Below are positions 52,649 through 61,767 of a stretch of 64,000 nt of DNA, one piece after another (positions within the stretch are counted from its first letter, which is position 1; each line of letters opens with the position of its first letter). The translations under genes were made by a program, and so were the position numbers. A model generated the notes under the pieces. The model was not told where the DNA came from. It ran no database searches and was given only the letters and a program-made list of their open reading frames with translations. Source of the stretch: Desulfuromonadaceae bacterium (GTDB taxonomy: Bacteria > Desulfobacterota > Desulfuromonadia > Geobacterales > Pseudopelobacteraceae); contig JAQUIT010000005.1 in the NCBI GenBank assembly GCA_028681335.1, positions 1 to 64,000 of the forward strand. The letters run 5' to 3'.

Positions 52649-53603
52649 GTAATCCTCTCAGACAGAAGGCTGCAATCATACAGATGACTGCCATCAACAA
52701 GGTTGAGATATACATCAGTTTAATCATTCCACAATAAGCGCGTTCGTCAAGCGGTTGCAGATCATCCCCGATATACTCTTTCCATGACGAAGCACCGTTA
52801 TAGCTGGAAGCCCCACCTAACCGGACACCCAAAGCACCAGCCGCTGCCGCTTCCGGATGCCCACTGTTTGGAGAGGGGTGTTTCAGCCGATCCCTGGCTG
52901 TTATCCGCGCAGCATTAGAAGCTGAAAGGCCGGCAAGAGGCGCCGCGACAATCAGAAGCAGGGCAGAGATGCGCGCCGGAATGTAGTTGAGCAGATCATC
53001 CATCCGGGCCGACGCCCACCCCAGTTGCAGATAGCGCTGATTTCTGTAGCCAACCATTGAATCCAGGGTACTGACAGCCTTGTAGCCCATTGCTGCAACA
53101 GGCCCGCCAATCGTCAACCAGAACAGCGGTGCGATGATACCATCAGACGTGTTTTCCGCGACCGTTTCTACAACTCCGCGCCATATCTCCGGCTCTTCAA
53201 GCTGATCAGTATCACGCCCGACGATGAAGGACAGATACCGGCGGGCAGCCGGCAGATCACCAGACTGCAGCGCTGCAGCAACGCGGGCAGATTCTTTATG
53301 CAGAGAACGGGCAGCCAGACAGGTGGATGAAACGATAACAGCGGCAACCCAACCGGCCAGCGGTAACATAAGCGCAATACTCTTCAGCAGAATCCAGGTT
53401 GCGCCGGAAGAAGCCATGACGACCAGCAGCAGCAGCAGAATACCTGCAACACGTTCATTAAGCCAGGCATGGCGCAAGACACTCTCAAGCAGATGAATCA
53501 ACCGCCCTATAGCTACCACCGGATGCGGCAGCCAGCGGGGGTCACCGATCAGCAGATCAAGGAGAAGCGCCAGAAATATAATCGTTGAATCAGCGGGTGT
53601 CAC
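52632..53603 (-). CDS. cbiB: Adenosylcobinamide-phosphate synthase CbiB
   Basis: A membrane enzyme that attaches the aminopropanol linker to adenosylcobyric acid. It has 323 aa with four to five helices. The start LDLLIGDPRWLPHPVVAIGRLI is the family signature, followed by ENTSDGIIAPLFW and RISALLLIVAAPLAG. It overlaps the upstream cobJ-cbiP gene by 14 bp and cobD by 17 bp, so three consecutive steps are translationally linked. It is called CobD in the Pseudomonas scheme. Confidence 0.94.
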   Translation of the reverse strand: MTPADSTIIFLALLLDLLIGDPRWLPHPVVAIGRLIHLLESVLRHAWLNERVAGILLLLLVVMASSGATWILLKSIALMLPLAGWVAAVIVSSTCLAARSLHKESARVAAALQSGDLPAARRYLSFIVGRDTDQLEEPEIWRGVVETVAENTSDGIIAPLFWLTIGGPVAAMGYKAVSTLDSMVGYRNQRYLQLGWASARMDDLLNYIPARISALLLIVAAPLAGLSASNAARITARDRLKHPSPNSGHPEAAAAGALGVRLGGASSYNGASSWKEYIGDDLQPLDERAYCGMIKLMYISTLLMAVICMIAAFCLRGLHATLI

Positions 53604-55926
53604 TGCCCAACCCGCAAATAGTTAGAATACGCGGCAGATCAAGATACTTTTCAAACTGTTCCGCCAGTTGCTCATACGGGTCATGCTGCGGCTGAATCTG
53701 CGCTCCGCGCCGAAGTGGCATTCCCTTTTCCAGTCGAATACTGTTCAGATAAATTTCGCGGAAGCGACTGTTTTCGAAGAGGCCGTGCAGGTACGTGCCG
53801 AAGATTCTGCCATCGGGAGAGACCGCTCCGTCTTCTACTGAGACAGGAGTATCACCACGCTTGAAAATGCGGGAAAACGGGCGCACCCCCTTGCCAAGGG
53901 TTGTCTGCCCCATGTGAATCTCATACCCGGTCATGACGCCGTTACATTCAGGGGCGATCGCCAATCCGGCTTCATCCAGGTAGGCAAGCGCCTGGTGAGT
54001 CTCTTTTTCCGACAAAAGGATCGTTGTGGATGGGAGCAGATCAAGCCCCTCCGCCTCTTTGATAGACGACTCCACTCCGGCAGGATCAAGAACCGCTGTT
54101 CCAAGCATTTGAAACCCGCCGCATACCCCGATAATATGCCCCTTAAAATTACGTATATCGCCAAAAAGTCCGCGCTCCATCAAAAAATAAAGATCAGCTA
54201 TGGTTGACTTACTACCGGGCATGATCAGGACATCCAGCCCCTGCAGCTGTTCCGGCATCTCTACATAACTAAGCTGAACATCCCCTTCACTCTGCAGCGG
54301 CTCAAAATCGGTAAAGTTAGAGATTCTTGGCAGTTTGAGAACCCCTATATGGATTTTTTTGATCCCGGCCATGATACTGACAACCTTGGAGCGTTGCCCC
54401 AGAACAACACTGTCTTCGGCCGGCAGACTTATGTCCGCAAACCACGGGAGGACTCCCAGCACCGGAATGCCGGTACGCTGCTCAATAAAATCTATGCCCG
54501 GTTTCAGGATATCAACATCCCCACGGAATTTATTAATGATAATCCCCTTGACTGAGGATCGCTCCAACGGTTCAAGAAGATCTATCGTGCCGACTATCTG
54601 GGCAAAAACACCACCGCGATCGATATCGGCCACAAGAATTACAGGGCATTTTGCCATTGCGGCTATCTTGAGGTTGGCAATATCCTTGTCTTTCAGGTTT
54701 ATTTCCGAGATGCTTCCAGCACCCTCAATCACAATAAATTCATAGCTCTGGCGAAGACGGTCGTAGCTCTCCTGAATTTTTGCAAAAGCGGTCGGCTTGT
54801 AGGCGTCATACTCAGCAATAGACATATTGCCTACCGGCCTCCCCTGCACAACGATCTGGCTGCCGGTATCTGAATTCGGCTTCAGCAGGACCGGATTCAT
54901 GTCGGTATGTGGATTGATTTCACACGCCTGGGCCTGGACCGCCTGGGCACGACCGATTTCACCACCCTCTGGAGTAACATATGAATTAAGAGACATATTC
55001 TGGGATTTAAATGGCGCTACAGCCAGCCCACGCCTTACCAGGCAGCGGCAAAAAGCTGATGTAACAATCGACTTCCCGACATCAGATGCAGTTCCGCAAA
55101 ACATAACGGCTGCCGGCTTTAAAAGCGGCTCCTGATTTGCGACTGTTTCTGTCACAGCAACCCCAGATCCGTATTTTGCAGCGTAACCGCGCGGCGTTAC
55201 AATGCGTCCCTCTGCATCAATAAAGCTGCTGGCATTACCTATCAACACGATACTGGTCATGTCAATCTCATGGTCAAACATGTGCCCAAGCGTTGTAACG
55301 ATGACCGTTTGTCCATCACGGCAGGCGTTACGCACAATCCCAACCGGAGTTTCGGGCGGGCGATGTGCCAGAATTATTGTCTGCGCTTCCTGAATCTGTG
55401 TCCTACGGCTTTTACTGCGGGGGTTGTAGATGGAGATAACAAAATCCGCCCTGGCTGCTGCTTCCAGCCTTACCTTGATCAGCTCCCACGGGGTCAGCAG
55501 GTCAGACAGAGAGATCACCGCAAAATCGTGCATGAGAGGAGCACCAATCAGCGCAGCTGCGGCCTGAACGGCAGAAATACCAGGGACAATCTGGACGTCC
55601 AGGCGAGGCAGGCCGGGGGTTTCTTTGGCGTCTGCCTCCACCAATTCCAACACAAGACCGGCCATACCATAGATCCCTGAGTCACCACCTGAGACCAGTG
55701 AAACAGATCGTCCGGCACGCGCCAGCCTGATCGCTTCACGACAGCGCTCCACCTCCTTCATCATGCCGGTTGATACGACCTCCTTGCCAGCGAGCAACGG
55801 CCGCACCAATTCGACATAATTGTCATATCCGACAATGACCTCAGAAGCTGCAATAGCCTGCTTAGCTGCATCAGTCAGATGAGATGTTGCACCGGGACCG
55901 GTGCCTACAATATAGAGTGGAGCCAT
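53590..55926 (-). CDS. Fusion of precorrin/cobalt-precorrin-3 C17-methyltransferase and cobyric acid synthase
   Basis: A 778-aa bifunctional enzyme. Residues 1-250 are CobJ/CbiH: the SAM methylase fold has LYIVGTGPGATSHLT, SLVSGGDSGIYGMAG, VPGISAVQAAAALIGAPL and YNPRSKSRR. Residues 270-778 are CbiP/CobQ: FCGTASDVGKS (P-loop-like, 276-286), SLNSYVTPEGGEIGRAQA, and a glutamine amidotransferase part with GVCGGFQMLG (nucleophile cysteine) and GTYLHGLF. The two enzymes act at distant steps, ring contraction and late amidation. The join is a short linker at about 251-270. It overlaps cbiB by 14 bp. It is the first gene of this cobalamin operon and no B12 riboswitch is visible before it. Confidence 0.92.
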   Translation of the reverse strand: MAPLYIVGTGPGATSHLTDAAKQAIAASEVIVGYDNYVELVRPLLAGKEVVSTGMMKEVERCREAIRLARAGRSVSLVSGGDSGIYGMAGLVLELVEADAKETPGLPRLDVQIVPGISAVQAAAALIGAPLMHDFAVISLSDLLTPWELIKVRLEAAARADFVISIYNPRSKSRRTQIQEAQTIILAHRPPETPVGIVRNACRDGQTVIVTTLGHMFDHEIDMTSIVLIGNASSFIDAEGRIVTPRGYAAKYGSGVAVTETVANQEPLLKPAAVMFCGTASDVGKSIVTSAFCRCLVRRGLAVAPFKSQNMSLNSYVTPEGGEIGRAQAVQAQACEINPHTDMNPVLLKPNSDTGSQIVVQGRPVGNMSIAEYDAYKPTAFAKIQESYDRLRQSYEFIVIEGAGSISEINLKDKDIANLKIAAMAKCPVILVADIDRGGVFAQIVGTIDLLEPLERSSVKGIIINKFRGDVDILKPGIDFIEQRTGIPVLGVLPWFADISLPAEDSVVLGQRSKVVSIMAGIKKIHIGVLKLPRISNFTDFEPLQSEGDVQLSYVEMPEQLQGLDVLIMPGSKSTIADLYFLMERGLFGDIRNFKGHIIGVCGGFQMLGTAVLDPAGVESSIKEAEGLDLLPSTTILLSEKETHQALAYLDEAGLAIAPECNGVMTGYEIHMGQTTLGKGVRPFSRIFKRGDTPVSVEDGAVSPDGRIFGTYLHGLFENSRFREIYLNSIRLEKGMPLRRGAQIQPQHDPYEQLAEQFEKYLDLPRILTICGLGSDTR

Positions 55927-56026
55927 GTCAGCCTCGAAGCGGAATTATAAAACAGGTTGAGTTTGTTGTGGGATCTGCGTTGACAAGTGAATCAATCGCA
56001 CAGAACGGGGTATCATCATTAAATCA

Positions 56027-56845
56027 TTAGCCGGTGTATGAAGCGTACAACTGTTTGACACGCGCCAGATAGTTGCGCGTTTCGTGAGGCAAACGATCAG
56101 GGCTCCTGTCAACATTACCCGGCCCCCAGTTATAAGCAGCCAAAGCGGCATCTACGTCGCCGTTGTAGCGTTGCAGCATATCTTTAAGAAACCGGGTGCC
56201 ACCCATAACATTCTGTTCCGGGTCAAAGGAGTCATTCACCCCGAGTGCTCGGGCAGTAGCAGGCATAAGTTGCATCAAACCTCGTGCCCCGGCATGTGAT
56301 ACAGCCTGAGGATTAAAGCCGCTCTCGGCCTTGATGACCGCCCGAATCAATCCGGCATCGACACCGTATTTCCGGGACGCCTTCAGTATAACAGGGTCAA
56401 GCCATGAAGAGTCTGCAGAAGACTTGGTCACTTGTGCCGCAACGGGAGCGGAGTCATGCCCTGAAGCTGCCAGCTCCTGCAGTTGCGAAGGCATAGGTGC
56501 CGCGGAAGCAGCTGGCAACACCTCGGCGCCTTCAGCAACATTGGCACGATAGGCCTGTAACAACGCGTTAGCGGAAGAAAACTGTGTTGAGGCTGACGGG
56601 ACTGCGTTCTCTGAGCTGGAATCACCGGAGAGAGCAAGAGAGCTCTGCAACATCTGCAGAGTGAGTGACTCCGCCAGCGCCACAGCTTTGGCACTGGAGT
56701 TTGGGGCAAGAGGCTCCCCACTGCCCAGAGCTCTATCCAGTTTCCCGGCAAAACCGTTACGCTGCTGGACAGTCGCACTGTCCGGCTTTTGCCTTAGGGG
56801 GGTGAGAGCACCCAATAATGAAAGTTTTTCTACCGCTATCGACAT
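56027..56845 (-). CDS. Lytic transglycosylase (SLT family) without signal peptide
   Basis: A peptidoglycan-cleaving enzyme of 272 aa. The C-terminal SLT domain (about 148-272) has the catalytic glutamate E174 in AVIKAESGFNP, then SHAGARGLMQLMPATA and AAYNWGPGNV. The N-terminal 145 residues are low-complexity (A/S/Q-rich) and contain no hydrophobic signal, so export by the Sec pathway is not evident. Flagellar-type export, as for FlgJ, is one possibility. GAGG precedes ATG 56845. It begins 6 bp after the stop of a sigma-54 activator, its operon partner. Confidence 0.85.
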   Translation of the reverse strand: MSIAVEKLSLLGALTPLRQKPDSATVQQRNGFAGKLDRALGSGEPLAPNSSAKAVALAESLTLQMLQSSLALSGDSSSENAVPSASTQFSSANALLQAYRANVAEGAEVLPAASAAPMPSQLQELAASGHDSAPVAAQVTKSSADSSWLDPVILKASRKYGVDAGLIRAVIKAESGFNPQAVSHAGARGLMQLMPATARALGVNDSFDPEQNVMGGTRFLKDMLQRYNGDVDAALAAYNWGPGNVDRSPDRLPHETRNYLARVKQLYASYTG

Positions 56846-56851
56846 AGTGGA

Positions 56852-58258
56852 TTAATCCTCGCTGAAAGCCAGGTTCTTTTTCTTCAGTTTTTCAATCAGC
56901 GTCGTCCGTTTCAAGTTAAGCAGAAGAGCCGCTTCCTTCTTGTTCCCCCCGGACCGGGCAAGGGCCTGCGATATGAGATTATTTTCAAACTCATCAACGG
57001 CAGAATTCAAACAGATCCCGCCTTCTGGGAGCAGTCGGTCAACCGACAGGGGCGACACTTGAACTGAGACCGGTTGCGATGCCTTTCCAGAGAGATATTT
57101 CTCGGGTAGATCGTCTGGCACAATCAGGCCACTCCCTTTCAAAATAACCAGCCTCTCAACCAGATTTTCAAGTTCCCTGATATTCCCAGGCCATTCGTAG
57201 TTGCAGAGAATTTCAAGCGCATCGCGCGAAACACCCTTTACCGCATTGCGTTTATCGGCATTAAAGCGTGTCAAAAACGCATGAATCAAAATCGGTATAT
57301 CATCCCTTCTCTCACGCAGCGGAGGAATGGTAATTGGAATAACAGAGAGACGGTAATAAAGGTCTTCACGAAAATCGCGGCTGACCACAAGCTCTTCAAG
57401 ATTTTTATTGGTAGCGGCAACAATGCGGACATCTACTTTTTGAGACTTTGACGCCCCAACCGGTTCAAACTCCCTGTTTTGAAGGACTCGCAGCAGCTTT
57501 ACCTGCAAGTTGGACTTCATATCGCCAATTTCATCCAGAAACAGGGTGCCCCTGTCAGCCATCTCAAAGCGGCCGATCCGGTTGGCATAGGCTCCGGTGA
57601 ATGAACCCTTGACATGACCGAACAGCTCACTTTCCAGTAGATCATCCGGAATAGCAGCACAATTAACCGGCACAAAATTTTTAGCATTCCTGTCACTCAG
57701 TTGATGTATTGCCCTCGCTGCAAGTTCTTTGCCGGTACCAGATTCTCCTTGTATAAGAACGGTTGCAGTTGAGGCCGCTACCTTGGATATCAGCTCAAAC
57801 AGTGCCAGCATCGGAGCACTTTTACCTATCATGGTTGCCGAGAGGAGCTGGTTTTGGACAGAACCACCCGTTGAGCTGTCGTACATTTTCATAGACTGGA
57901 ACTCTCGGGCACGCATCACAAGGCTTTCAAGTTCATCGAGATTAAGTGGCTTGGGGAGCGTAAGAACCGTATCTGTGGCAGGCTTTTTAAGTTCTGCAGC
58001 AGTTGGATCACCGTACCCTATCAACACCAGCAGCGGATTAATCAGAGTGATGCGCTCCCTTAAATCCGGTGCAATCGTCTCAAGATACGCAAGATCTCCA
58101 ATAACGATATCAACATTATTTTTTTTCAGAATGTCATATAAGGGCGTTTCATCTGCAGCAGCAGAGATATTATACCCTTGGTATGTCAAAAAAGCAGACA
58201 CAAGGTCGCGTGTTTTAACATCATTATCCGCTATGAGAATGGTACCATTTTCGTACAT
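56852..58258 (-). CDS. Sigma-54-dependent transcriptional activator with diverged receiver
   Basis: A 468-aa RpoN activator. The receiver (1-125) has D11-N12 for the acidic pair, D55 in VDIVIGDLAYLE, isoleucine where the switch threonine is expected (LVLIGYGD), and lysine in LPKPLNLDE, so phosphorylation control is doubtful. The AAA+ part has Walker A GESGTGKE, contact loop GSFTGA (serine for alanine) and GTLFLDEIGDM. The Fis-like helix-turn-helix ends KKEAALLLNLKRTTLIEKLKKK. This resembles flagellar regulators of the FlrC/FleQ type. The start is uncertain (ATG 58258 preferred, ATG 58288 possible). Downstream is a lytic transglycosylase gene, and a che operon lies divergent. Confidence 0.87.
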   Translation of the reverse strand: MYENGTILIADNDVKTRDLVSAFLTYQGYNISAAADETPLYDILKKNNVDIVIGDLAYLETIAPDLRERITLINPLLVLIGYGDPTAAELKKPATDTVLTLPKPLNLDELESLVMRAREFQSMKMYDSSTGGSVQNQLLSATMIGKSAPMLALFELISKVAASTATVLIQGESGTGKELAARAIHQLSDRNAKNFVPVNCAAIPDDLLESELFGHVKGSFTGAYANRIGRFEMADRGTLFLDEIGDMKSNLQVKLLRVLQNREFEPVGASKSQKVDVRIVAATNKNLEELVVSRDFREDLYYRLSVIPITIPPLRERRDDIPILIHAFLTRFNADKRNAVKGVSRDALEILCNYEWPGNIRELENLVERLVILKGSGLIVPDDLPEKYLSGKASQPVSVQVSPLSVDRLLPEGGICLNSAVDEFENNLISQALARSGGNKKEAALLLNLKRTTLIEKLKKKNLAFSED

Positions 58259-58383
58259 AGCTGACACTGCCCCCTTGATTGTATACATGAATCGTTTTCA
58301 TACTACAGGTATTAAACCAAAAGTCAATAAAATGACTCGTGCCAAACAATCAATTATGGCAGCAGATTAGCGTAAAAAAATCT

Positions 58384-58406
58384 CTGTAATTTTCTACAGT
58401 TTTTTT
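58384..58406 (+). terminator. Weak hairpin with T run before the che operon
   Basis: CTGTA-ATTTTC-TACAG is followed by seven T. The 5-bp AT-rich stem is weak. It could stop upstream read-through or be chance in AT-rich intergenic DNA. Confidence 0.35.
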
Positions 58407-58415
58407 GCATGTTGC

Positions 58416-58444
58416 TTGATATAGATTGATATGCATGATAAATT
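58416..58444 (+). promoter_or_regulatory. Candidate sigma-70 promoter of the che operon
   Basis: TTGATA (58416-58421), a 17-bp spacer and TAAATT (58439-58444). It would start about 70 bases before the cheW ATG. Confidence 0.5.
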
Positions 58445-58519
58445 GCCGCAGGAGTATTAAATAGTGGGATCGAAGTGGCCGTTAACAAGGACATCCCTTT
58501 CGCCCGAGGAGATCGATTG

Positions 58520-59014
58520 ATGCAGAATGCACTGGTGCCGGTAAATGCTGACAACCTTCATGATGAACTTATCCAGCTGGTAAGCTTCAACCTTGATCAG
58601 GAAGAATACGGAGTCGATGTTCTCAAGGTTCGCGAAATAATTCGCATGCCGATTGTTACCCGCGTGCCCAACACCCCTAACTATGTTGAGGGAGTTATAA
58701 ACCTGCGCGGCAAAGTCGTCCCGATCATCTGCATGAGAAAAAAGTTCGGTCTGAGCGAAGCTGAAAACGACAAACAGACGAGAATCATGGTTATGGATAT
58801 GGACGGCGAACTGATGGGATTTATTGTAGACGCCGTCTCGGAAGTAATTAGAATCTCCGGCAGTGACATCCAACCATCCCCTGCAATGGTCGCAGGAAAC
58901 ATCGACCAGGAGTGCATTGCAGGTGTCATTAACCAGGCTGAACGCCTGCTCGTCTTACTCAATCTGGAGAAGATGTTTTCCCGTGACGAAAAGAACTTGT
59001 TCACAGGAATGTGA
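58520..59014 (+). CDS. cheW: Chemotaxis coupling protein CheW
   Basis: Links chemoreceptors to the kinase CheA. It is a single CheW domain of 164 aa: LVSFNLDQEEYGVDVLKVREIIR, VPNTPNYVEGVINLRGKVVPII and FIVDAVSEVIRI are all characteristic. ATG 58520 has GAGGAG eight bases before it. A GTG at 58475 would add 15 residues without a ribosome site. It is the first gene of cheW-cheA-cheR-HDOD-cheB. The last residues (FSRDEKNLFTGM) are family-typical. Confidence 0.93.
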   Translation: MQNALVPVNADNLHDELIQLVSFNLDQEEYGVDVLKVREIIRMPIVTRVPNTPNYVEGVINLRGKVVPIICMRKKFGLSEAENDKQTRIMVMDMDGELMGFIVDAVSEVIRISGSDIQPSPAMVAGNIDQECIAGVINQAERLLVLLNLEKMFSRDEKNLFTGM

Positions 59015-59055
59015 TTTCATCTTATCTCCATTAAATTTACCAGGAGTCGCGCACC

Positions 59056-60867
59056 ATGCCACCTATTGATTGTGAAGATCAGGAACTGCTGGACGGCTTT
59101 CTAGCCGAAACAACCGAATTGCTTGAAAAACTTGACGATGACCTCATTACTCTTGAGAAGAGTTCCGATGATACCGATCTGATGAACCGGATATTCCGTT
59201 CGATTCACACCATTAAAGGCGCATCCAGCTTTTTGGGATTTGATCTTCTGGTTAAAGTTACCCATAAGACAGAAGACGTTCTCAACCGGCTACGTAAGGG
59301 CGAACTGCTGGTAACCCCCAGCATAATGGACGTCATCCTGGAAGCTACGGATCTTGTCAAGCTGCTGGTAGGCGACATAAAGGCCGGCGACATCCAGGAG
59401 CGGGAAACGGAAGGAACTATCAACAAACTGTTACCGCTCCTTACTGAGACTGTGACAGCCCCGCAACCGCCAGCTGAAGTCGAGACTTCGCCAGAGCAAT
59501 CACCAATAGCACCTCAACCGGAAAACAGCGACTCGTCAACACCCGCAGCGACAGAGACAGATTCTGCACCTGCAGCCCCTGCAGCAACTCCGCTACCTGT
59601 TCCAAAGCCGGCATCAGACGCTGCCCCCAAGAAAGCTCCGGCACCACCTAAGCCGGCAGACGGAAAGGGCGACGACCTTTCCGACAACACAACGGTGAGG
59701 GTTGATGTAAAGCGACTGGACGACCTGATGAACCAGGTCGGCGAACTGGTTCTTGAGCGCAACCGCATGATCCAGATAAACCAGGACCTGCAGCAGAATG
59801 ATGCTAACCGCCCTGATTTTCACGAGGAGTTTGGCAAACTCACCAAACGAATGAGTTTTGTCACCTCTGAGTTGCAGATGCAGGTTCTCAAGATGCGTAT
59901 GATCCCTGTAGAAAAGGTATTTAAAAAGTTTCCCCGCATCGTTCGCAGTATGTCGCGGGATTTGGGTAAAGAGGTTGATCTGCAGATTGTAGGTGAAGAG
60001 ACAGAGCTGGATCGATCTGTGGTTGATGAAATTGGCGATCCATTGATACACCTTATCCGTAACGCCATGGATCACGGTCTTGAGACCCCTGAAGAACGCC
60101 TTGAGGCCGGAAAGTCCCGGTGCGGCACACTTGTGCTGGCGGCCATACATGAGGGCAATCAGATCATCATCAGCATGAAAGATGACGGACGAGGCATAGA
60201 TACGGAACGTGTCGGGCGCAAAGCTATTGAGAAGGGGCTTATTACCGAAGAACAATTCGCCGCCATGGGGCAGCGTGAGGTCTTTGATCTGTTGTTTCTT
60301 CCCGGATTCTCTACCAAGGAGAAAACTACCGATCTTTCCGGGCGCGGCGTCGGCATGGACGTTGTCAAAACCAACATCAAAAAATTGAATGGCTTGATAG
60401 AGATAAAGAGCACCAAAGGACTCGGATCCGAATTCATCCTGCGCTTGCCGCTTACACTGGCAATTATCCAGTCACTACTGGTTGAAGTGGAAGGCGAAAT
60501 CTACTCCATACCACTCTCTTCCGTATTGGAGACACTCCGGGTAGACCAGCGCCAATTCCACCTTATCGGCGGGCAGGAAGTCCTGAAACTGCGCGACATC
60601 GTTCTACCGCTAATCCGCTTGCAGAAAATATTCAATGTCCAACAGCGCGGTGAAGCTGATAATTTCTGCTATGTCGTCGTTGTCGGTGCTGCTGAAAAGA
60701 GAATGGGGCTGGTAGTAACCCGGCTCGTCGGACAACAGGAGGTTGCCATCAAGTCGCTCGGCAACTATCTGGCAAACATCCCCGGCATCGCCGGCTCCAC
60801 CATCCTTGGAGACGGCCGCGTCGCCCTGATCATTGACCCGGTGGCAATGTCAGAGGTCTGCGAGTAA
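59056..60867 (+). CDS. cheA: Chemotaxis histidine kinase CheA (P2 domain not evident)
   Basis: A 603-aa chemotaxis kinase. P1 (1-130) has the phosphorylated H51 in RSIHTIKG. About residues 131-212 are a proline/alanine/threonine-rich linker, where a CheY-binding P2 domain would normally sit. P3 begins RVDVKRLDDLMNQVGELVLERN. P4 has the N box HLIRNAMDHGLETPEER and G boxes (DDGRGIDTE, GRGVGMDVV). P5 is the CheW-like C-terminus. Loss of P2 usually lowers CheY/CheB transfer efficiency but keeps function. It lies 41 bp after cheW. Confidence 0.95.
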   Translation: MPPIDCEDQELLDGFLAETTELLEKLDDDLITLEKSSDDTDLMNRIFRSIHTIKGASSFLGFDLLVKVTHKTEDVLNRLRKGELLVTPSIMDVILEATDLVKLLVGDIKAGDIQERETEGTINKLLPLLTETVTAPQPPAEVETSPEQSPIAPQPENSDSSTPAATETDSAPAAPAATPLPVPKPASDAAPKKAPAPPKPADGKGDDLSDNTTVRVDVKRLDDLMNQVGELVLERNRMIQINQDLQQNDANRPDFHEEFGKLTKRMSFVTSELQMQVLKMRMIPVEKVFKKFPRIVRSMSRDLGKEVDLQIVGEETELDRSVVDEIGDPLIHLIRNAMDHGLETPEERLEAGKSRCGTLVLAAIHEGNQIIISMKDDGRGIDTERVGRKAIEKGLITEEQFAAMGQREVFDLLFLPGFSTKEKTTDLSGRGVGMDVVKTNIKKLNGLIEIKSTKGLGSEFILRLPLTLAIIQSLLVEVEGEIYSIPLSSVLETLRVDQRQFHLIGGQEVLKLRDIVLPLIRLQKIFNVQQRGEADNFCYVVVVGAAEKRMGLVVTRLVGQQEVAIKSLGNYLANIPGIAGSTILGDGRVALIIDPVAMSEVCE

Positions 60868-60921
60868 AGAGGACACTAACTGCAGCACAGAGCACATGCA
60901 ATGACGCCCAAGGAGTGAAAC

Positions 60922-61749
60922 GTGGCCATCAGTGATAAAGATTTTGAACAGCTCCGCGATTTTATTTACAACATTTGCGGTATGTATTTCCATACGACCA
61001 AAAAGTATTTTTTGGAAAGTCGCCTTACCCGCCGCATGGAGGCCACAGGCACTAAAACGTACCAGGACTATTATCTCCTGCTCAAATCCGCCCGTGGATC
61101 GGAAGAATTAAAGTTCCTGATGGATGAGATAACCACCAACGAAACTTATTTTTTCCGCAACGTTCCCCAGTTGGCAGCACTTGAGAACAAGCTCTTACCT
61201 GAAATTGTTGAAGCTAAAAACAAAATGGGATTCCGCAAACTACGGATATGGAGTGCCGCCTCATCTTCCGGAGAAGAAGCCTACACCATGGCGATGATTC
61301 TCCTTGAAAAGCGTTCAACCCTTTTGAAAGACTGGATTATTGAAATTGTCGGCACAGACATCAACGAGACGGTGATAGCCCAGGCCAAAGAAGGGATTTA
61401 CAATGCCTATTCGGTCAGAAACATTCCGGACGTATACAAACGTAAATACATCAAAGAGGACAATGGTAAATTCATCCTGTCCCCTGAAGTCAAAAAATTT
61501 GTCACCTTCAACAAGCTAAACCTTTACGAAGACTCTAAAATGATTTTCATGAAGAGTTTTGACTTCATTTTCTGCGCCAATGTACTGATCTACTTTGACA
61601 CAGCTTCTAAATCAAAAGTCGTACAACACTTTTATAACAACCTGCAACCTTACGGTTACTTCTTTGTCGGCCAATCTGAGTCCCTGCACGGCGTCAACGA
61701 CAAGTTCAAGACAGTTCACTTTCCCGGTGGTTTTGGCTACAAAAAATAG
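60922..61749 (+). CDS. cheR: Chemotaxis protein methyltransferase CheR
   Basis: Methylates receptor glutamates with SAM. It is 275 aa long. The N-terminal helical domain (FEQLRDFIYNICGMYFH) precedes the SAM domain with FRKLRIWSAASSSGEEAYTMAM, TNETYFFRN and FDFIFCANVLIYFD. The start is GTG 60922, eight bases after AAGGAG. No receptor with a C-terminal docking peptide is seen in the window. Confidence 0.95.
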   Translation: MAISDKDFEQLRDFIYNICGMYFHTTKKYFLESRLTRRMEATGTKTYQDYYLLLKSARGSEELKFLMDEITTNETYFFRNVPQLAALENKLLPEIVEAKNKMGFRKLRIWSAASSSGEEAYTMAMILLEKRSTLLKDWIIEIVGTDINETVIAQAKEGIYNAYSVRNIPDVYKRKYIKEDNGKFILSPEVKKFVTFNKLNLYEDSKMIFMKSFDFIFCANVLIYFDTASKSKVVQHFYNNLQPYGYFFVGQSESLHGVNDKFKTVHFPGGFGYKK

Positions 61750-61767
61750 CCCGAGAGGTTTTATTTT

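Noticed and set aside
55927..56026. Cobalamin riboswitch before the cobJ-cbiP fusion
   Set aside because: The 100-bp gap is too short and lacks a B12-box-like sequence.
58331..58346. TTTGGCACGA on the minus strand as a sigma-54 promoter for the 56852-58258 activator
   Set aside because: The -24 looks good but no GC is present at the -12 position.
58357..58372. TGGCAGCAGATTAGCG as a sigma-54 promoter for cheW
   Set aside because: Spacing fits but two conserved bases at -12 and one at -24 are wrong, and a sigma-70 candidate is nearer. It is too weak to list.
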